A DNA stretch of 64,000 bases from Bacteriovoracaceae bacterium (GCA_947441615.1 CANEUH010000009.1:53087-117086), one strand, 5' to 3'. Shown: positions 33,769 to 43,996, counted from the first letter of the stretch. Numbers and translations: made by a program. The notes: generated by a model not told the origin, from the sequence alone.

Positions 33769-34911
33769 TTACCTTTTTAAAACTCTCTCTTTTAAGATTG
33801 ACTCAAAGAGACCCTCTAAACCAACTGGACCAGAGTGTCCCCCCCAATTAAAAAGAAAAATTCTTTTTTCTAAATCAGGAAAATGCTGAGCTAAATGATC
33901 CCATTCAATTGGATTGTTTAAAAAATCATCCCTCGATGAAATAATATTAATTCTGTCTTTTATGTTCGTCATTTTTTGCAACTGATGGACCAAGGAAAAG
34001 CGCTCATCCTTTTTGTTAAATGCTAGATGAATTTCAGGTAGAACTATTTTGATAAACTGAGAAAAATTATTTGGGACATATGATGGGGAATTTAAAATGA
34101 GCTTAGCATTCTTTTCTATCGACTTTACAAAAACACTACCAATAACTAAAGAACCAAGACAAGACTTATCCTGACTGTTAAGATCTGGAATCTCCTGAAA
34201 TTTCGTTTGAAAAATTACTCCTGGCCACTTCCACCAAAAACGACAAACTCCGAGATGAGTCTTACTTTCATTAATGAGGTCATCGAATCGCTTCACGGCA
34301 CGATCTAGATAAAGAGGTGGCCACATAAGAGTGACACTAGAAATCTCAACTTTCTTAAACGATTGATTCACCAAACCTGTCATCACTTGAAAACACCCAA
34401 GACTTTCAGAAATAATATGCACCCGATCAATATTCTCTTGCCCAATGGTTTCAATTATTTTTTCAAAGATTAACTTTTGATTTCTACCTTCTTCTATAAA
34501 TGGATCACCTACACTAATTCTTTTTGCTAATTGATATTCTGACGATGTTAAATTGGGAATAACAGCAACATGTTTATCGTTTTTTTCAATTTTATCAATA
34601 ATGACTGGGGTAACTTCCCCGTCAGCTAATCCAAAAACTCCAGGATAGAACAAAACAAGATCTTTTTTTTTCTTGGAAAAATTTAAATAAACCGGGAGTT
34701 CTCTTCTAAATTCATTTGGCTTAATTTTTTCTATTTTACCTTGATGATGAGGCCAGTAGATGGCACGCCTAATTCCTCCCCAAAATGTCGCAAATTTAGC
34801 TCCTGAAATTTTTTGAGCATGTGAGCGATTTGTTTGATCCCACTGAGAAATAAACTCAGGTGACCAGGCATGGGAATTGAATACAAACAAGAAGAAGAAT
34901 ATTAGATGCAT
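33769..34911 (-). CDS. Secreted alpha/beta-hydrolase-like protein
   Basis: 380 residues. Short signal peptide MHLIFFFLFVFNSHAWS. Beta-strand VLFYPGVFGLADG near 86-98 matches the oxyanion strand region, and VHIISESLG at 164-172 resembles a nucleophile elbow with Ser170, though the first glycine of GxSxG is Ser168. A late HSGPVG (His near 360) could be the catalytic histidine and RDDFLNNPIEWD the acid loop. The fold is therefore likely alpha/beta hydrolase, with esterase or lipase activity inferred only. Convergent with the gene at 33282 and divergently arranged with the SDR gene. Confidence 0.65.
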   Translation of the reverse strand: MHLIFFFLFVFNSHAWSPEFISQWDQTNRSHAQKISGAKFATFWGGIRRAIYWPHHQGKIEKIKPNEFRRELPVYLNFSKKKKDLVLFYPGVFGLADGEVTPVIIDKIEKNDKHVAVIPNLTSSEYQLAKRISVGDPFIEEGRNQKLIFEKIIETIGQENIDRVHIISESLGCFQVMTGLVNQSFKKVEISSVTLMWPPLYLDRAVKRFDDLINESKTHLGVCRFWWKWPGVIFQTKFQEIPDLNSQDKSCLGSLVIGSVFVKSIEKNAKLILNSPSYVPNNFSQFIKIVLPEIHLAFNKKDERFSLVHQLQKMTNIKDRINIISSRDDFLNNPIEWDHLAQHFPDLEKRIFLFNWGGHSGPVGLEGLFESILKERVLKR

Positions 34912-34962
34912 AGATTAATTATTGCACACCGGTATTATTATTTCATTCTAAAAGGATCTATC

Positions 34963-35712
34963 ATGAGAAGCTTTCAAAATAAAGTCGTCATCATCACAGG
35001 AGCGGGCTCTGGGATTGGGAAGGCTGCAGCATTGGCATTTGCACAAGAAGGAGCAAAAGTGATTATAAGCGATATCGATGAAGATGGAGGCCACAAAACG
35101 GTTGTGGCAATAAAAAATTGTGCAGGTGAAGGAACCTTTATTAAATGCGATGTCTCAAAAGAATCTGAAGTAAAGAATCTTATTGATCAAACGATTCAAA
35201 AATATGGAAGACTGGATTGTGCCTACAATAATGCTGGAATTGAAGAACACTCAACATCTATAACCACTTGTGCTGAGGAAAAATGGAATCACATCATCAA
35301 TACAAACCTTAAAGGCGTCTGGCTTTGTATGAAGTACGAAATACCTGCAATGTTAAAGAATGGCGGAGGGAGTATCGTCAACTGTTCCTCTATAGCGGGT
35401 CTCGTTGGATTCCCAAACATGCCAGCATATGTTGCGAGTAAACATGGGGTGATTGGTTTGACAGAGACAGCATCCTTAGAATACGCCAAACAAAATATTC
35501 GAATTAATGCCGTATGCCCCGGACCAATCCATACACCTATGCTGGAGAGACTTTCGACTTACCAAGAAAAAGATCTTGCCGAAAAAGATCCCATGGGGCG
35601 AGTGGGTAAACCAGAGGAGATTGCAGATAGTGTTTTATGGTTATGCTCAGAAAAGGCGTCTTATATTACTGGACAGTCAATGGCGATCGACGGAGGCTGG
35701 GTTTCGCAATAA
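34963..35712 (+). CDS. Short-chain dehydrogenase/reductase
   Basis: 249-residue classical SDR. TGAGSGIG nucleotide motif at 12-19, NNAG strand motif, catalytic Ser in NCSSIAG and YxxxK in MPAYVASKHG, and the C-terminal GQSMAIDGGW typical of FabG-like enzymes. Substrate cannot be deduced. The frame opens at 34906, but ATG at 34963 with AAAGGAT upstream starts the first beta strand and gives the usual length. Its last 36 bases lie antisense to the end of the phosphoribosyltransferase gene. Confidence 0.93.
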   Translation: MRSFQNKVVIITGAGSGIGKAAALAFAQEGAKVIISDIDEDGGHKTVVAIKNCAGEGTFIKCDVSKESEVKNLIDQTIQKYGRLDCAYNNAGIEEHSTSITTCAEEKWNHIINTNLKGVWLCMKYEIPAMLKNGGGSIVNCSSIAGLVGFPNMPAYVASKHGVIGLTETASLEYAKQNIRINAVCPGPIHTPMLERLSTYQEKDLAEKDPMGRVGKPEEIADSVLWLCSEKASYITGQSMAIDGGWVSQ

Positions 35713-36315
35713 AAAAATAACCTCATCATCACTCACCTGTGGGAAATGCTGGTAATATTGGCCTACACTCGATAAATTTGCTGGAACATAAAGGCAAAAA
35801 AATTCATCAACCAATGATTTAATCTCTCTGAAAGCTTCTTGGGAACTTACTGGTACGGCAAGTATAATTTTAGAAGGATTTTTACTTTTAATTTCTTCTA
35901 TCGCGCATTTTACAGTTGAACCTGTGGCAATCCCATCATCAACGAGAATCACCATTTTATCTTTTATGTTTATTTCTTTCATGTGGTAAATTTTCTTTCG
36001 TTTCTTCAGAACCTCAAGTTGGTGCGAAACCTGTTTTTTCACATAAGATCCGTCACTATCAGATTGGTTTACAAAAGATGATATCTTAAAATGCCCAGAC
36101 TCCCCTACACAACCAATGGCAAATTCCTCATTCACTGGATGAGGAATTTTATGAACAAGTACGCAAGTAAGAACTCCATGTAACCCATCAGATATTATTT
36201 TTGCGATTGGCATGGCACCTCTTGGTATACCTACAACTATGACGTTTTTGTCATTGTAATCGATTAACTTCTTTAAAAGTAAGTTTGCAGCCTCATTGCG
36301 GTCTTTAAAAATCAT
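35677..36315 (-). CDS. Phosphoribosyltransferase-family protein
   Basis: 212 residues, PRTase fold. Begins with a hood-like region (FKDRNEAANLLLKKL), then VVGIPRGAMPIA, the loop region VHKIPHPVNEEFAIGCVGE, and the PRPP motif VILVDDGIATGSTVKCAI with two Asp and the Gly-Thr-Ser/Thr loop. This variety, with PRGGVP-like and KLGxPxNPEFAIGAV-like motifs, is common near stress genes and has no established substrate. The frame opens at 36399, but ATG at 36315 has AGAGGAAG upstream and gives the normal family start. Overlaps the 3' end of the SDR gene by 36 bases in antisense. Confidence 0.9.
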   Translation of the reverse strand: MIFKDRNEAANLLLKKLIDYNDKNVIVVGIPRGAMPIAKIISDGLHGVLTCVLVHKIPHPVNEEFAIGCVGESGHFKISSFVNQSDSDGSYVKKQVSHQLEVLKKRKKIYHMKEINIKDKMVILVDDGIATGSTVKCAIEEIKSKNPSKIILAVPVSSQEAFREIKSLVDEFFCLYVPANLSSVGQYYQHFPQVSDDEVIFLLRNPASVDRH

Positions 36316-36435
36316 AACTTCCTCTCTAAGAAGAGATTTGCATACAAGATGCCAAACACTATAAAAAAAAGCCGACTCTTGGCATTGGAATTGCTTCAAT
36401 TATTAAAAAGCTAATCATTCAAACAAAGAGGAACT

Positions 36436-37842
36436 ATGAAACGTCTATTATTTGGACAGATGCTCATTATCTGGACATCAATGGCGATGGCAAAAGATAT
36501 TAGACAGCCATTAAGACAGGTCATGGAAACATTCTCAAGTGAAACCTGCGTAAGAGATTCAAAAAAAATTGCAAAGACCTTTTCTGGACTTACTGTTCAG
36601 GAATATCAAAGAGAATTAGGTACCGGCAAATACAATTCTTTATTAGAAGAACTTTGGAACTTTAAAATCAAGCTACATAGCAAGATGCGGAGTTTTCATT
36701 CAAATGGTGACCTTTCACAAGAATGTAGCCGTTCTATGAGAGGTGCATTCAAAGCCATTAGAGAAGTAGAAGATTTTGTTGAAGAAAATTATCTAAGGAA
36801 AAGTAAAGGCGTTAAATTTCCTGATTCAGCTTTTGCACCAAATAATCCTCATCTAAGAATTGCGCCAAAATATAAGGGTCTTAACCTAAGTAAAGATCTA
36901 AAAAGTGGTGATATTATTTTATCAAGAGGGAATGCATATACCTCCGCAGCTATCGCAAACCTAGGCGAGTTCGATACACAATTTTCACACCTGAGTATCG
37001 TCTACAAGGATGAATCCGGGGAGCTCTGGACCGTCGAAGCGCATATTGAAGTAGGCTCATTTGTCAGAAAGTTAGAGGATCACATAAAAGATAATAATTT
37101 CAGGACGATGATCTTTAGATTTAATGATCCTCTGCTCGCAAAATCAGCAGCTACTTTTGCCTTTCAAAGAGTTAAAAAGGCAACGGAAACAAGTGGTAAC
37201 ATCCCTTATGATTTTGGTTTTGATATGGATCAATCAAAGACCCTTTTTTGCTCTGAACTTATTTCTTGGGCGTTTGGTGAAGTAAGTGATCATGAAGTCT
37301 CAATTCCGTTAGTAAGAAATAGAATCCAACTAAGAAAAACTTCTTTTGTTCAGGATCTTGGAATTACAGCTGAAAAATCATTTATTCCATCTGATCTAGA
37401 GATTGATCCAAGATTCAGTATCGTTGCGGAATGGAGAGACGCAAATAGGATCAATGATTCACTAGAGAAAGATGCAATCATTCAAGGGATGTTTACTTGG
37501 GTTGACAAGTATGGTTACCGAATGAAAAATGGCTCGTCTAGGAAGTCATTCTTTTATCGAAATTTTGTTTGGGTCATGAGAAGAACACCTATACTAAAAA
37601 TTTTTGTAAATAAAAAATTACCGATCAACATGTCTAGAAAATTAATTGGCTACTTTGGAGTCCTAGAATCAATTGGAGAATTACTGCATGAGGAATTAAA
37701 GAAGGCCGACGTTGAAGCGATAAATAAGCGTGGGTTCCCACTCCTAAAAAATGAGAAATTTGAAGTTCTCGATCAATACCGAAAGATTGACCTCGCAAAA
37801 AGAAATCCTAAATTACATGATATGTTTCGGCCTGAAAAATAG
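36436..37842 (+). CDS. Periplasmic YiiX-like permuted papain-fold enzyme
   Basis: 468 residues. Signal peptide MKRLLFGQMLIIWTSMAMAK. The central part matches the YiiX/NlpC-P60-permuted pattern: LKSGDIILSRGNAYTSAAIA, catalytic-type His in TQFSHLSIVY, Glu in TVEAHIE and Cys in TLFCSELISWAF. In permuted members His precedes Cys, as here. The first 130 residues are helical and the C-terminal 150 residues are basic, with no named domain. An amidase or acyl-transfer activity on peptidoglycan or lipids is predicted from fold only. Shine-Dalgarno AGAGGAAC. Followed by an intrinsic terminator. Confidence 0.82.
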   Translation: MKRLLFGQMLIIWTSMAMAKDIRQPLRQVMETFSSETCVRDSKKIAKTFSGLTVQEYQRELGTGKYNSLLEELWNFKIKLHSKMRSFHSNGDLSQECSRSMRGAFKAIREVEDFVEENYLRKSKGVKFPDSAFAPNNPHLRIAPKYKGLNLSKDLKSGDIILSRGNAYTSAAIANLGEFDTQFSHLSIVYKDESGELWTVEAHIEVGSFVRKLEDHIKDNNFRTMIFRFNDPLLAKSAATFAFQRVKKATETSGNIPYDFGFDMDQSKTLFCSELISWAFGEVSDHEVSIPLVRNRIQLRKTSFVQDLGITAEKSFIPSDLEIDPRFSIVAEWRDANRINDSLEKDAIIQGMFTWVDKYGYRMKNGSSRKSFFYRNFVWVMRRTPILKIFVNKKLPINMSRKLIGYFGVLESIGELLHEELKKADVEAINKRGFPLLKNEKFEVLDQYRKIDLAKRNPKLHDMFRPEK

Positions 37843-37850
37843 ATTATAAA

Positions 37851-37880
37851 AAAAACGACTACCCTAAGGTAGCCGTTTTT
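37851..37880 (+). terminator. Intrinsic terminator after the YiiX-like gene
   Basis: AAAACG-A-CTACC, loop CTAA, GGTAG-C-CGTTTTT: an eleven-pair hairpin with one mismatch, nine bases after the stop codon, ending in a T run; an A run on the other side makes it usable on both strands. Confidence 0.88.
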
Positions 37881-38203
37881 AGGCCCACGTTTGACAGTTC
37901 TTAGAATAAAGTCTCCCCTATCCTCTCCCCCCTACTCTAAGATTTTTAATCTTAAAGTCGTGTGCTTAAAATCATTCTAAAACTCTCATCCCAACAACGC
38001 CCACTATTTATTCTAAATTGTAGCTTAAGACCAAGGCAGGGAAAATTGACTTCAATTTTTTATTGTCAATATCATCCATACATATACTTTTGACATTATT
38101 ATTTTGAATTTAAGTTAATTAAGATTCAATAAAGGTTAGAACCTTTTACATCACTTCTTTTCTTGGATAATTAGTCATCCTTAGCAAATTTCTAAGTGAG
38201 TTC
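37881..38203. other. AT-rich non-coding region upstream of the 38204 gene
   Basis: No plausible gene. A TTGACA at 38090-38095 with an 18-base spacer to GTTAAT (38114-38119) could be the promoter of the following gene, whose start is about 85 bases downstream. A second TTGACA near 37889 has no good partner. Several short palindromic AT patches are present (for example GATTTTTAATC). Confidence 0.35.
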
Positions 38204-38980
38204 ATGAAATTCTTTATTTTGTTCTTCATTTTTTTCTTTTTTCACCATTTTGGTATTGGGGCAACAATCTCTTCCTTGGAACATTTCCATCAGGAGGGTC
38301 CGAATTTTGGTAAAAAAATTTTTATTCAGGAAATTACATCTTTCGGAAATTCCACCAGCAGAGGAAGTATAACAGTACTTTTTGATAGATCGGATTCAGA
38401 AATAAATAACAAAAGAGCTGATCAAATAACACCATATCAGAATGAATTAATTGAGAAATTATATACCCCTACCGCTGAGGTGTATTTGGACTTTCTGAGT
38501 TTTCAAGATGTAAACAATTCGAATTCATCTAATTCAACCAATAAACTCTTGACTACAAATTCAGGCTATTGCCTGGGTGGAAGTTATGGCAAAGCTAATA
38601 ATAAGTTTCATTTTTTTGGAGACGGATGTTTTTACTATGGTTGGGCGAATGTTGGACCTAAAGAAAAAAATATCACTTACAAGCAGAATGATATTGAAAC
38701 CTTTGGTCTTAAGTTAGCTCCAGCTGCAGGAATATTTGTATCCCCAGAGAAAGTTGAAATTGGTCTTAAATTACCTATTTTTTATATCGATCAAAAAACT
38801 TCGACTCTTGATAAAAATCAATTTCCCGGATATCAAATTGACCGAGGCTCAAATATTAAGATTCTTGGGTCGTTATATTTTAGATGGCCTATAAAAGAGT
38901 GTCTTCTTCAAATGGAACTAGCTAAGTTTATCGATAAAGACACGACTCTCTGGTCTTTGGGGGCAGGATTCCGCTTCTAA
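38204..38980 (+). CDS. Probable outer-membrane or secreted protein of unknown function
   Basis: 258 residues. N-terminus MKFFILFFIFFFFHHFGIGA is a very hydrophobic signal peptide. The mature part contains Asn/Ser-rich loops (NNSNSSNSTNK near 105-115) and alternating strands (FHFFGDGCFYYGWANVG, FGLKLAPAAGIFVS), ending TLWSLGAGFRF with a C-terminal Phe, the pattern of a small outer-membrane beta-barrel. No family recognised. Monocistronic, with a possible TTGACA promoter about 110 bases upstream. Confidence 0.75.
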   Translation: MKFFILFFIFFFFHHFGIGATISSLEHFHQEGPNFGKKIFIQEITSFGNSTSRGSITVLFDRSDSEINNKRADQITPYQNELIEKLYTPTAEVYLDFLSFQDVNNSNSSNSTNKLLTTNSGYCLGGSYGKANNKFHFFGDGCFYYGWANVGPKEKNITYKQNDIETFGLKLAPAAGIFVSPEKVEIGLKLPIFYIDQKTSTLDKNQFPGYQIDRGSNIKILGSLYFRWPIKECLLQMELAKFIDKDTTLWSLGAGFRF

Positions 38981-39077
38981 ATTGAGCTTTTCAGAGTAAA
39001 AATTACAGGGTGACCCCACTCCCCATCATCCTTGTGTTAAATTGATCAAATAAACAAAAGATACGAATGGGAATAGC

Positions 39078-39653
39078 ATGAATCTACTTTGGATATTACT
39101 TGCTTCACAACTCATTATTCACCTCATTCTCGTCGTAAAATTACTTCTCACTGAAAATAGGCTCGGCAAAGAATCAAACGATAAACGAAAAGATCCTTTG
39201 TTTTCATTATTAAATATCATTCTTGCCTATGTACCGATGCTTGGTTTTCAAGCCTATGGTCTTTATGAGAGATTCCTTGAAATCGGTCATCCACTTTACA
39301 TTATTGTTGGATCTACTATTTTTTTTCTAGGCACATTTATGCGAATTTCTGCCATGAGGACTTTAGGCCAATTTTTTACAATGGAAATTGGGATCCGAAA
39401 AAATCATCGTATCATTCAAGATGGACCCTATGAACTAGTTCGTCATCCTAGCTATACGGGATACCTCCTTATGTTATTGGGTATAGGTCTTGCCTATCAA
39501 AATCTCTTCTCCCTGATTTTTCCTTTGGGAGAAATGATTATTTTTCTTTCCGTAAGAATTCCTCAAGAAGAAAAAATGCTCTATCAAGAGTTTGGGGAAG
39601 AATACCGAAATTATCAAAAAAGAACTAAGCTCATCATCCCTCACTTGTTCTAA
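39078..39653 (+). CDS. Isoprenylcysteine carboxyl methyltransferase-like membrane protein
   Basis: 191 residues with four to five membrane helices. The C-terminal half carries the ICMT/PEMT signature: FFTMEIGIRKNHRIIQDGPYELVRHPSYTGYLL followed by a helix and RIPQEEKMLYQEFGEEYRNYQKRT. These residues bind S-adenosylmethionine and the substrate end in eukaryotic ICMT; in bacteria the methylated substrate is unknown and isoprenoid or lipid targets are guesses. Lone gene, modest GGGA ribosome-binding site. Confidence 0.9.
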   Translation: MNLLWILLASQLIIHLILVVKLLLTENRLGKESNDKRKDPLFSLLNIILAYVPMLGFQAYGLYERFLEIGHPLYIIVGSTIFFLGTFMRISAMRTLGQFFTMEIGIRKNHRIIQDGPYELVRHPSYTGYLLMLLGIGLAYQNLFSLIFPLGEMIIFLSVRIPQEEKMLYQEFGEEYRNYQKRTKLIIPHLF

Positions 39654-39757
39654 TTCAATTATAAAATTTATTGATGTCAGACTTTGTGAAAATCTTTTTC
39701 CTGACAAGAGCAGTTGGGAAATGCAAGATGCAACCTCTTAAACAATAAGGGGCATTA

Positions 39758-40648
39758 ATGGAAAAAAGAAGGCTGGATGAGCTTAAGGTAACTAATCCTT
39801 ATTTGAGGCTAGGAACTGACGTAAGTGAACTAGAAAAATCGATTAAAACTTTAGGACTTATCGCCCCGTTGGTCATTTCAAGAGATAACGTCATTTTAGC
39901 AGGAGCGAGACGCTATCAAGCCCTTTTAAATTTAGGCTTTGAAGAAACTTCAGTCATGCTTATTGATGGAAATGCTCTTGAAAAAGAGCTGGTTTCTATT
40001 GATGAAAATCTAGTCAGAAAAGATCTGACAAAAATTGAAATGGAGTCTCATCTAAGACGCGCCAAAGAGATATATCAAGAGCTGTTTCCAGTTTCTGAAA
40101 AAGTTGAAGAGAAAAAAAATGACATTGAAGGAAATTCGACTAAATCAGAAATAGGACCATTACCTGCGGAAAAATTTTTAGTGATGGTTTCAGAAAAAAC
40201 GGGACTTTCTCCTAAGCAAATTCATGAAGCCATTAATCGAGATGAATTTTCCTCGAAAGAAGTAAAAGAAGCACGTCTAAAGGGCGAACTATCAATTGGT
40301 CAAACCAATGAAATCGTCAAATTAAACAAGGAAGACCAACCTAAGGTCATTGAACATATAAAGAACCTACCATTAAGAGAGATCAAAAAATTTGTAACGA
40401 TGGCCAAAGCTCAAGGAATCAATCAAGCAATTGGCTCTACTCCACAAATTCCGAACCAAAAAGACTTCCAAGAAATTGAATCCCTTTTAAAAAGACTCAT
40501 CAAAAAAATGAAGCAACTCGAACTCGAGGGAATAGAAACGTTGGATTATCCTCAAAATATTTTAGAGTTGATGGAAGAATTAGGGGCACCGAATTATTCA
40601 CCTTCTAAAAATAATAAAACCTCTCCCAATGAAGTTAGCTACCAGTAA
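39758..40648 (+). CDS. Orphan ParB/Srx-domain protein
   Basis: 296 residues. N-terminal ParB-like domain: LEKSIKTLGLIAPLVIS, the conserved LAGARRYQALLNLGF box and SIDENLVRKDLTKIEM. The middle (about 145-190) is helical and resembles the KorB/HTH part (EKTGLSPKQIHEAI), and a Lys/Glu-rich C-terminus follows. No parA lies beside it and there is no parS-like repeat seen. It may be a DNA-binding regulator or a CTPase switch of another process. Shine-Dalgarno AAGGGG. A hairpin terminator separates it from pntA. Confidence 0.85.
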   Translation: MEKRRLDELKVTNPYLRLGTDVSELEKSIKTLGLIAPLVISRDNVILAGARRYQALLNLGFEETSVMLIDGNALEKELVSIDENLVRKDLTKIEMESHLRRAKEIYQELFPVSEKVEEKKNDIEGNSTKSEIGPLPAEKFLVMVSEKTGLSPKQIHEAINRDEFSSKEVKEARLKGELSIGQTNEIVKLNKEDQPKVIEHIKNLPLREIKKFVTMAKAQGINQAIGSTPQIPNQKDFQEIESLLKRLIKKMKQLELEGIETLDYPQNILELMEELGAPNYSPSKNNKTSPNEVSYQ

Positions 40649-40683
40649 TAGTCAGCTTTAGAATACTTAATCAATTTAAGCGG

Positions 40684-40718
40684 TCATGCCTCTTTTAGAG
40701 AGAGGCATGATTATCTTG
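40684..40718 (+). terminator. Hairpin between the ParB-domain gene and pntA
   Basis: TCATGCCTCT (40684-40693) pairs perfectly with AGAGGCATGA (40701-40710) around a seven-base loop, followed by TTATCTTG. The ten-pair stem 36 bases past the stop suggests a terminator; the T run is imperfect, so an attenuator or processing site is also possible. Confidence 0.7.
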
Positions 40719-40782
40719 TTGAGCTTCACCCTGAATAGTGAAAAAATTAAACACACGTTATTTTTACTAGTTTGGAGCTTTA

Positions 40783-42303
40783 ATGAAAGTCGGGATTCCT
40801 GTTGAAATTTTAGAAACTGAAGGAAGAGTTGCGGCGACACCAAAAACGGTAGAGAGATTAATCAAGCAAGGGTTTGAAGTCTTTATCGAATTAAACGCAG
40901 GTCAGAGGGCGAACTTCTCAAACGAGGAGTATACAAAGTCTGGTGCAAAACTGATTGATAGTGCAAATTTACTATTTCAACATTCTGATATCGTTTTAAA
41001 AGTTCAACCACTCACTAAGAGTGAAATTGATTTGATCAATCCTGGCACCTTGGTGGCTTCATATCTTTGGCCGGCCCAAAATCAAGAAATTTTAAAACTT
41101 TTGGCAGAAAGAAAAATCAATGCGATTGCTATGGATGCAATACCACGTATTTCTCGTGCGCAAAAGATGGACGTTCTCTCTTCCATGGCCAATATCGCTG
41201 GCTACAGGGCCGTCATTGAAAGTGCTAATCATTTTGGAAGATTTTTAAATGGTCAAATTACTGCTGCAGGAAAAGTTGACCCGGCAAAAGTATTAGTGAT
41301 TGGTGCAGGTGTTGCTGGATTGGCCTCTATTGGTACGGCAAACAGTCTTGGTGCAATTGTTCGTGCTTTCGATACTAGAAAAGAAGTGAGAGAACAAATT
41401 CAAAGTATGGGTGCTCAATTTATCACAGTTGAGATTGATGAAGATGGTTCAACATCTACTGGCTACTCAAAAGAAATGAGCCAAGCCTTTATTGATGCTG
41501 AAATGGCGCTTTTTAGGGCCCAGGCGAAGGAAGTTGACATCATCATTACAACCGCCCAGATTCCTGGAAAACCAGCTCCAAAACTCATATTAAAGGATAT
41601 GGTTGAGTCCATGAAAGCTGGTTCAGTCATCGTGGATCTTGCCGCATCAAGCGGAGGAAACTGCGAAGTCACTCGTCCAGGTGAAATCTACAAATACAAT
41701 GGGGTGACCATTGTGGGTAAAGTTGACCAACTTCCCTCTCAAGCCAGTGGCCTTTATGGCAACAACCTCTGCCACCTTCTTGATGATATGGGTAAAAACG
41801 ATAAGTTTAAAATAGATATGAATGACGATATCATTGGTCGCGCGATGGTTGTTTACGATGGACAAATTAATTGGCCACAAAAGCCAATCAGTGTCAGTGC
41901 TCAACCTAACACGAAAAAAGAAACACCAATTAAATCAGAGGCTTCTCAACCCAAAAAAAATTCAAGTTCAATGATACTTGGGAGCTTATTCTTCGGGGTG
42001 ATTTTATTTCTTATTGGTAAATACTCACCACCAGAGTTTTTGTCTCACTTTACCGTTTTTGTTCTTTCTTGTTTTGTTGGATGGCAAGTTGTGTGGAACG
42101 TTTCGCATTCCCTACACACACCTCTTATGAGTGTTACGAACGCCATATCTGGAATTATTATTGTTGGAGGAATTCTTCACACAAGAACAGATATCAGTTC
42201 CCTTATTAGTATTCTGGCACTCATTGCAGTGCTCGTTGCGACAATCAACATTGCCGGTGGTTTTTTTATTACACATAGAATGCTTAAAATGTTTAGAAGG
42301 TAG
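40783..42303 (+). CDS. pntA: NAD(P) transhydrogenase subunit alpha
   Basis: 506 residues. Domain I for NAD(H) with the [13 protein letters not shown] dinucleotide motif and the conserved [18 protein letters not shown], then a Pro/Lys/Ser-rich linker near 370-395, then three to four membrane helices (about 400-500). With PntB it couples hydride transfer between NADH and NADP to proton movement, supplying NADPH. Length matches the E. coli-type fused alpha subunit (not the split PntAA/PntAB form). Shine-Dalgarno GGAG five bases before ATG. pntB follows after seven bases. Confidence 0.96.
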   Translation: MKVGIPVEILETEGRVAATPKTVERLIKQGFEVFIELNAGQRANFSNEEYTKSGAKLIDSANLLFQHSDIVLKVQPLTKSEIDLINPGTLVASYLWPAQNQEILKLLAERKINAIAMDAIPRISRAQKMDVLSSMANIAGYRAVIESANHFGRFLNGQITAAGKVDPAKVLVIGAGVAGLASIGTANSLGAIVRAFDTRKEVREQIQSMGAQFITVEIDEDGSTSTGYSKEMSQAFIDAEMALFRAQAKEVDIIITTAQIPGKPAPKLILKDMVESMKAGSVIVDLAASSGGNCEVTRPGEIYKYNGVTIVGKVDQLPSQASGLYGNNLCHLLDDMGKNDKFKIDMNDDIIGRAMVVYDGQINWPQKPISVSAQPNTKKETPIKSEASQPKKNSSSMILGSLFFGVILFLIGKYSPPEFLSHFTVFVLSCFVGWQVVWNVSHSLHTPLMSVTNAISGIIIVGGILHTRTDISSLISILALIAVLVATINIAGGFFITHRMLKMFRR

Positions 42304-42310
42304 AACTCAA

Positions 42311-43702
42311 ATGATCACACATGGAATTCAAACGGTTTCTTATATTGCTTCTTCAATCCTCTTTATCTTGAGTTTAGGAAGTCTTTCAAATCAAGAAAGT
42401 GCCAAAAGAGGAAATATTTTTGGGATCGTAGGAATGGTCATCGCGATTCTTGCAACAGTCTTTGGAGAAACGACCGAAGGGCATGCTGTTCTCATTGGGA
42501 TGATGGTGGTTGCCTCAATTATCGGTATCGTTATTGCGAAGAAAGTAGAAATGACTTCGATGCCCCAATTGGTGGCGATCTTACATAGCTTTGTTGGTCT
42601 AGCTGCTGTGTTTGTTGGATTTGGTAGTTACATGGATGAAAAAAGCCAACTCATGACAGGTGCCGCCCATACGATTCATTTAATCGAAGTTTATCTTGGC
42701 ATATTCATAGGGGCCCTTACTTTCACTGGGTCTATTGTTGCCTGGGGAAAACTTCAAGGAACGATAAATAGTAATCCATTAGTCTTTCCTTTTAGGCATG
42801 TCCTCAACATAGGGATGATTCTTGTTTCATTCTGGATGATGATGACTTACTTAGATGCAGAACCAACCTTAGGGCTAAAAACTCTCATTTACATGACGGG
42901 GATCTCATCTGTCTTGGGAATCCTCCTCGTCATGGCGATTGGTGGAGCGGATATGCCAGTTGTTGTTTCGATGTTGAATTCTTATTCGGGCTGGGCGGCG
43001 GCTTCAGCTGGATTCATGCTCTCAAATGATCTTCTTATCGTTACAGGAGCTCTCGTAGGTAGCTCTGGAGCTATTCTTTCTTATATTATGTGTAAGGCAA
43101 TGAACCGGTCATTTTTCAGTGTCATCTTTGGTGGAATTGGAAATACCTCATCATCATCTCAAGCAGCTGCGATTACAGGTGAACTTAAACCAATAACCAT
43201 TGAAGAAACTTCTGACTTATTAAAAGAAGCGAGAAGAATTGTTATCGTTCCGGGATACGGAATGGCGACAGCAAAGGCACAACATGCCATCTGTGAATTT
43301 GTAAAAAAGATGAAAGATCAGGGGAAAGAAGTCACTTTTGCTATTCATCCAGTTGCAGGACGCTTACCAGGGCACATGAACGTTCTTTTGGCCGAGGCCA
43401 ACATTTCTTATGATATTGTGCATGAGATGGACGAAGTGAATCCTCACCTTCCTGAAACTGACGTTGTACTTGTGATTGGTGCCAATGATATTGTGAATCC
43501 TTCTGCACTAGAAGATGCAGGAAGTCCTATTTATGGCATGCCAGTGATTGAAGCGTGGAAAGCAAAAACAGTGATCGTTTCTAAACGATCCACCGGAGCT
43601 GGCTATGCTGGAATAGAGAATCCTCTTTTCTATAAAGAAAACACCAGAATGCTTTACGGTGATGCTAAAAAATCAGTTGATGCTTTAGTACATGCAATCT
43701 AA
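42311..43702 (+). CDS. pntB: NAD(P) transhydrogenase subunit beta
   Basis: 463 residues. About nine membrane helices over the first 260 residues, then domain III for NADP(H): [51 protein letters not shown] and [12 protein letters not shown]. The frame is open from 42131 inside pntA, but ATG at 42311 gives the usual PntB N-terminus and length. The C-terminal [17 protein letters not shown] is conserved. Co-transcribed with pntA. Confidence 0.96.
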   Translation: MITHGIQTVSYIASSILFILSLGSLSNQESAKRGNIFGIVGMVIAILATVFGETTEGHAVLIGMMVVASIIGIVIAKKVEMTSMPQLVAILHSFVGLAAVFVGFGSYMDEKSQLMTGAAHTIHLIEVYLGIFIGALTFTGSIVAWGKLQGTINSNPLVFPFRHVLNIGMILVSFWMMMTYLDAEPTLGLKTLIYMTGISSVLGILLVMAIGGADMPVVVSMLNSYSGWAAASAGFMLSNDLLIVTGALVGSSGAILSYIMCKAMNRSFFSVIFGGIGNTSSSSQAAAITGELKPITIEETSDLLKEARRIVIVPGYGMATAKAQHAICEFVKKMKDQGKEVTFAIHPVAGRLPGHMNVLLAEANISYDIVHEMDEVNPHLPETDVVLVIGANDIVNPSALEDAGSPIYGMPVIEAWKAKTVIVSKRSTGAGYAGIENPLFYKENTRMLYGDAKKSVDALVHAI

Positions 43703-43746
43703 AAGGGTCGTCCGATAAGTGCACTGACTCTTATTCCCACGATCGT

Positions 43747-43899
43747 ATGCTCCTTGCGGGTATAATGGCCTTCATTCCCTGGCCAATGATGCTACTTACA
43801 TTAATTAAGAGAACATTTGATAAAAAGAAATTCACCAAGGAATCTACAAACGATCTAACAATCACACCAGAATCAATAAACGTCCTCATTAAGACATAG
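43747..43899 (+). CDS. Possible 50-residue ORF after pntB
   Basis: Starts MLLAGIMAFIPWPMMLLTLI and continues with a basic tail to a TAG. One hydrophobic segment, no Shine-Dalgarno and no recognised family. The 294-base gap between pntB and the FKBP gene holds nothing else evident. Coding status doubtful. Confidence 0.2.
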   Translation: MLLAGIMAFIPWPMMLLTLIKRTFDKKKFTKESTNDLTITPESINVLIKT

Positions 43900-43996
43900 A
43901 ATACAATAAGCGATCTTTAGACTTTTATTTGTAATAACAATCTCTCCCTAAAAGAATAAAGTCATACGAGACGAGAAAAAATAAGATGTTATTTTG

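Noticed and set aside
42131..42310. 60-codon N-terminal extension of pntB
   Set aside because: Lies inside pntA; the ATG at 42311 gives the normal PntB N-terminus and length.
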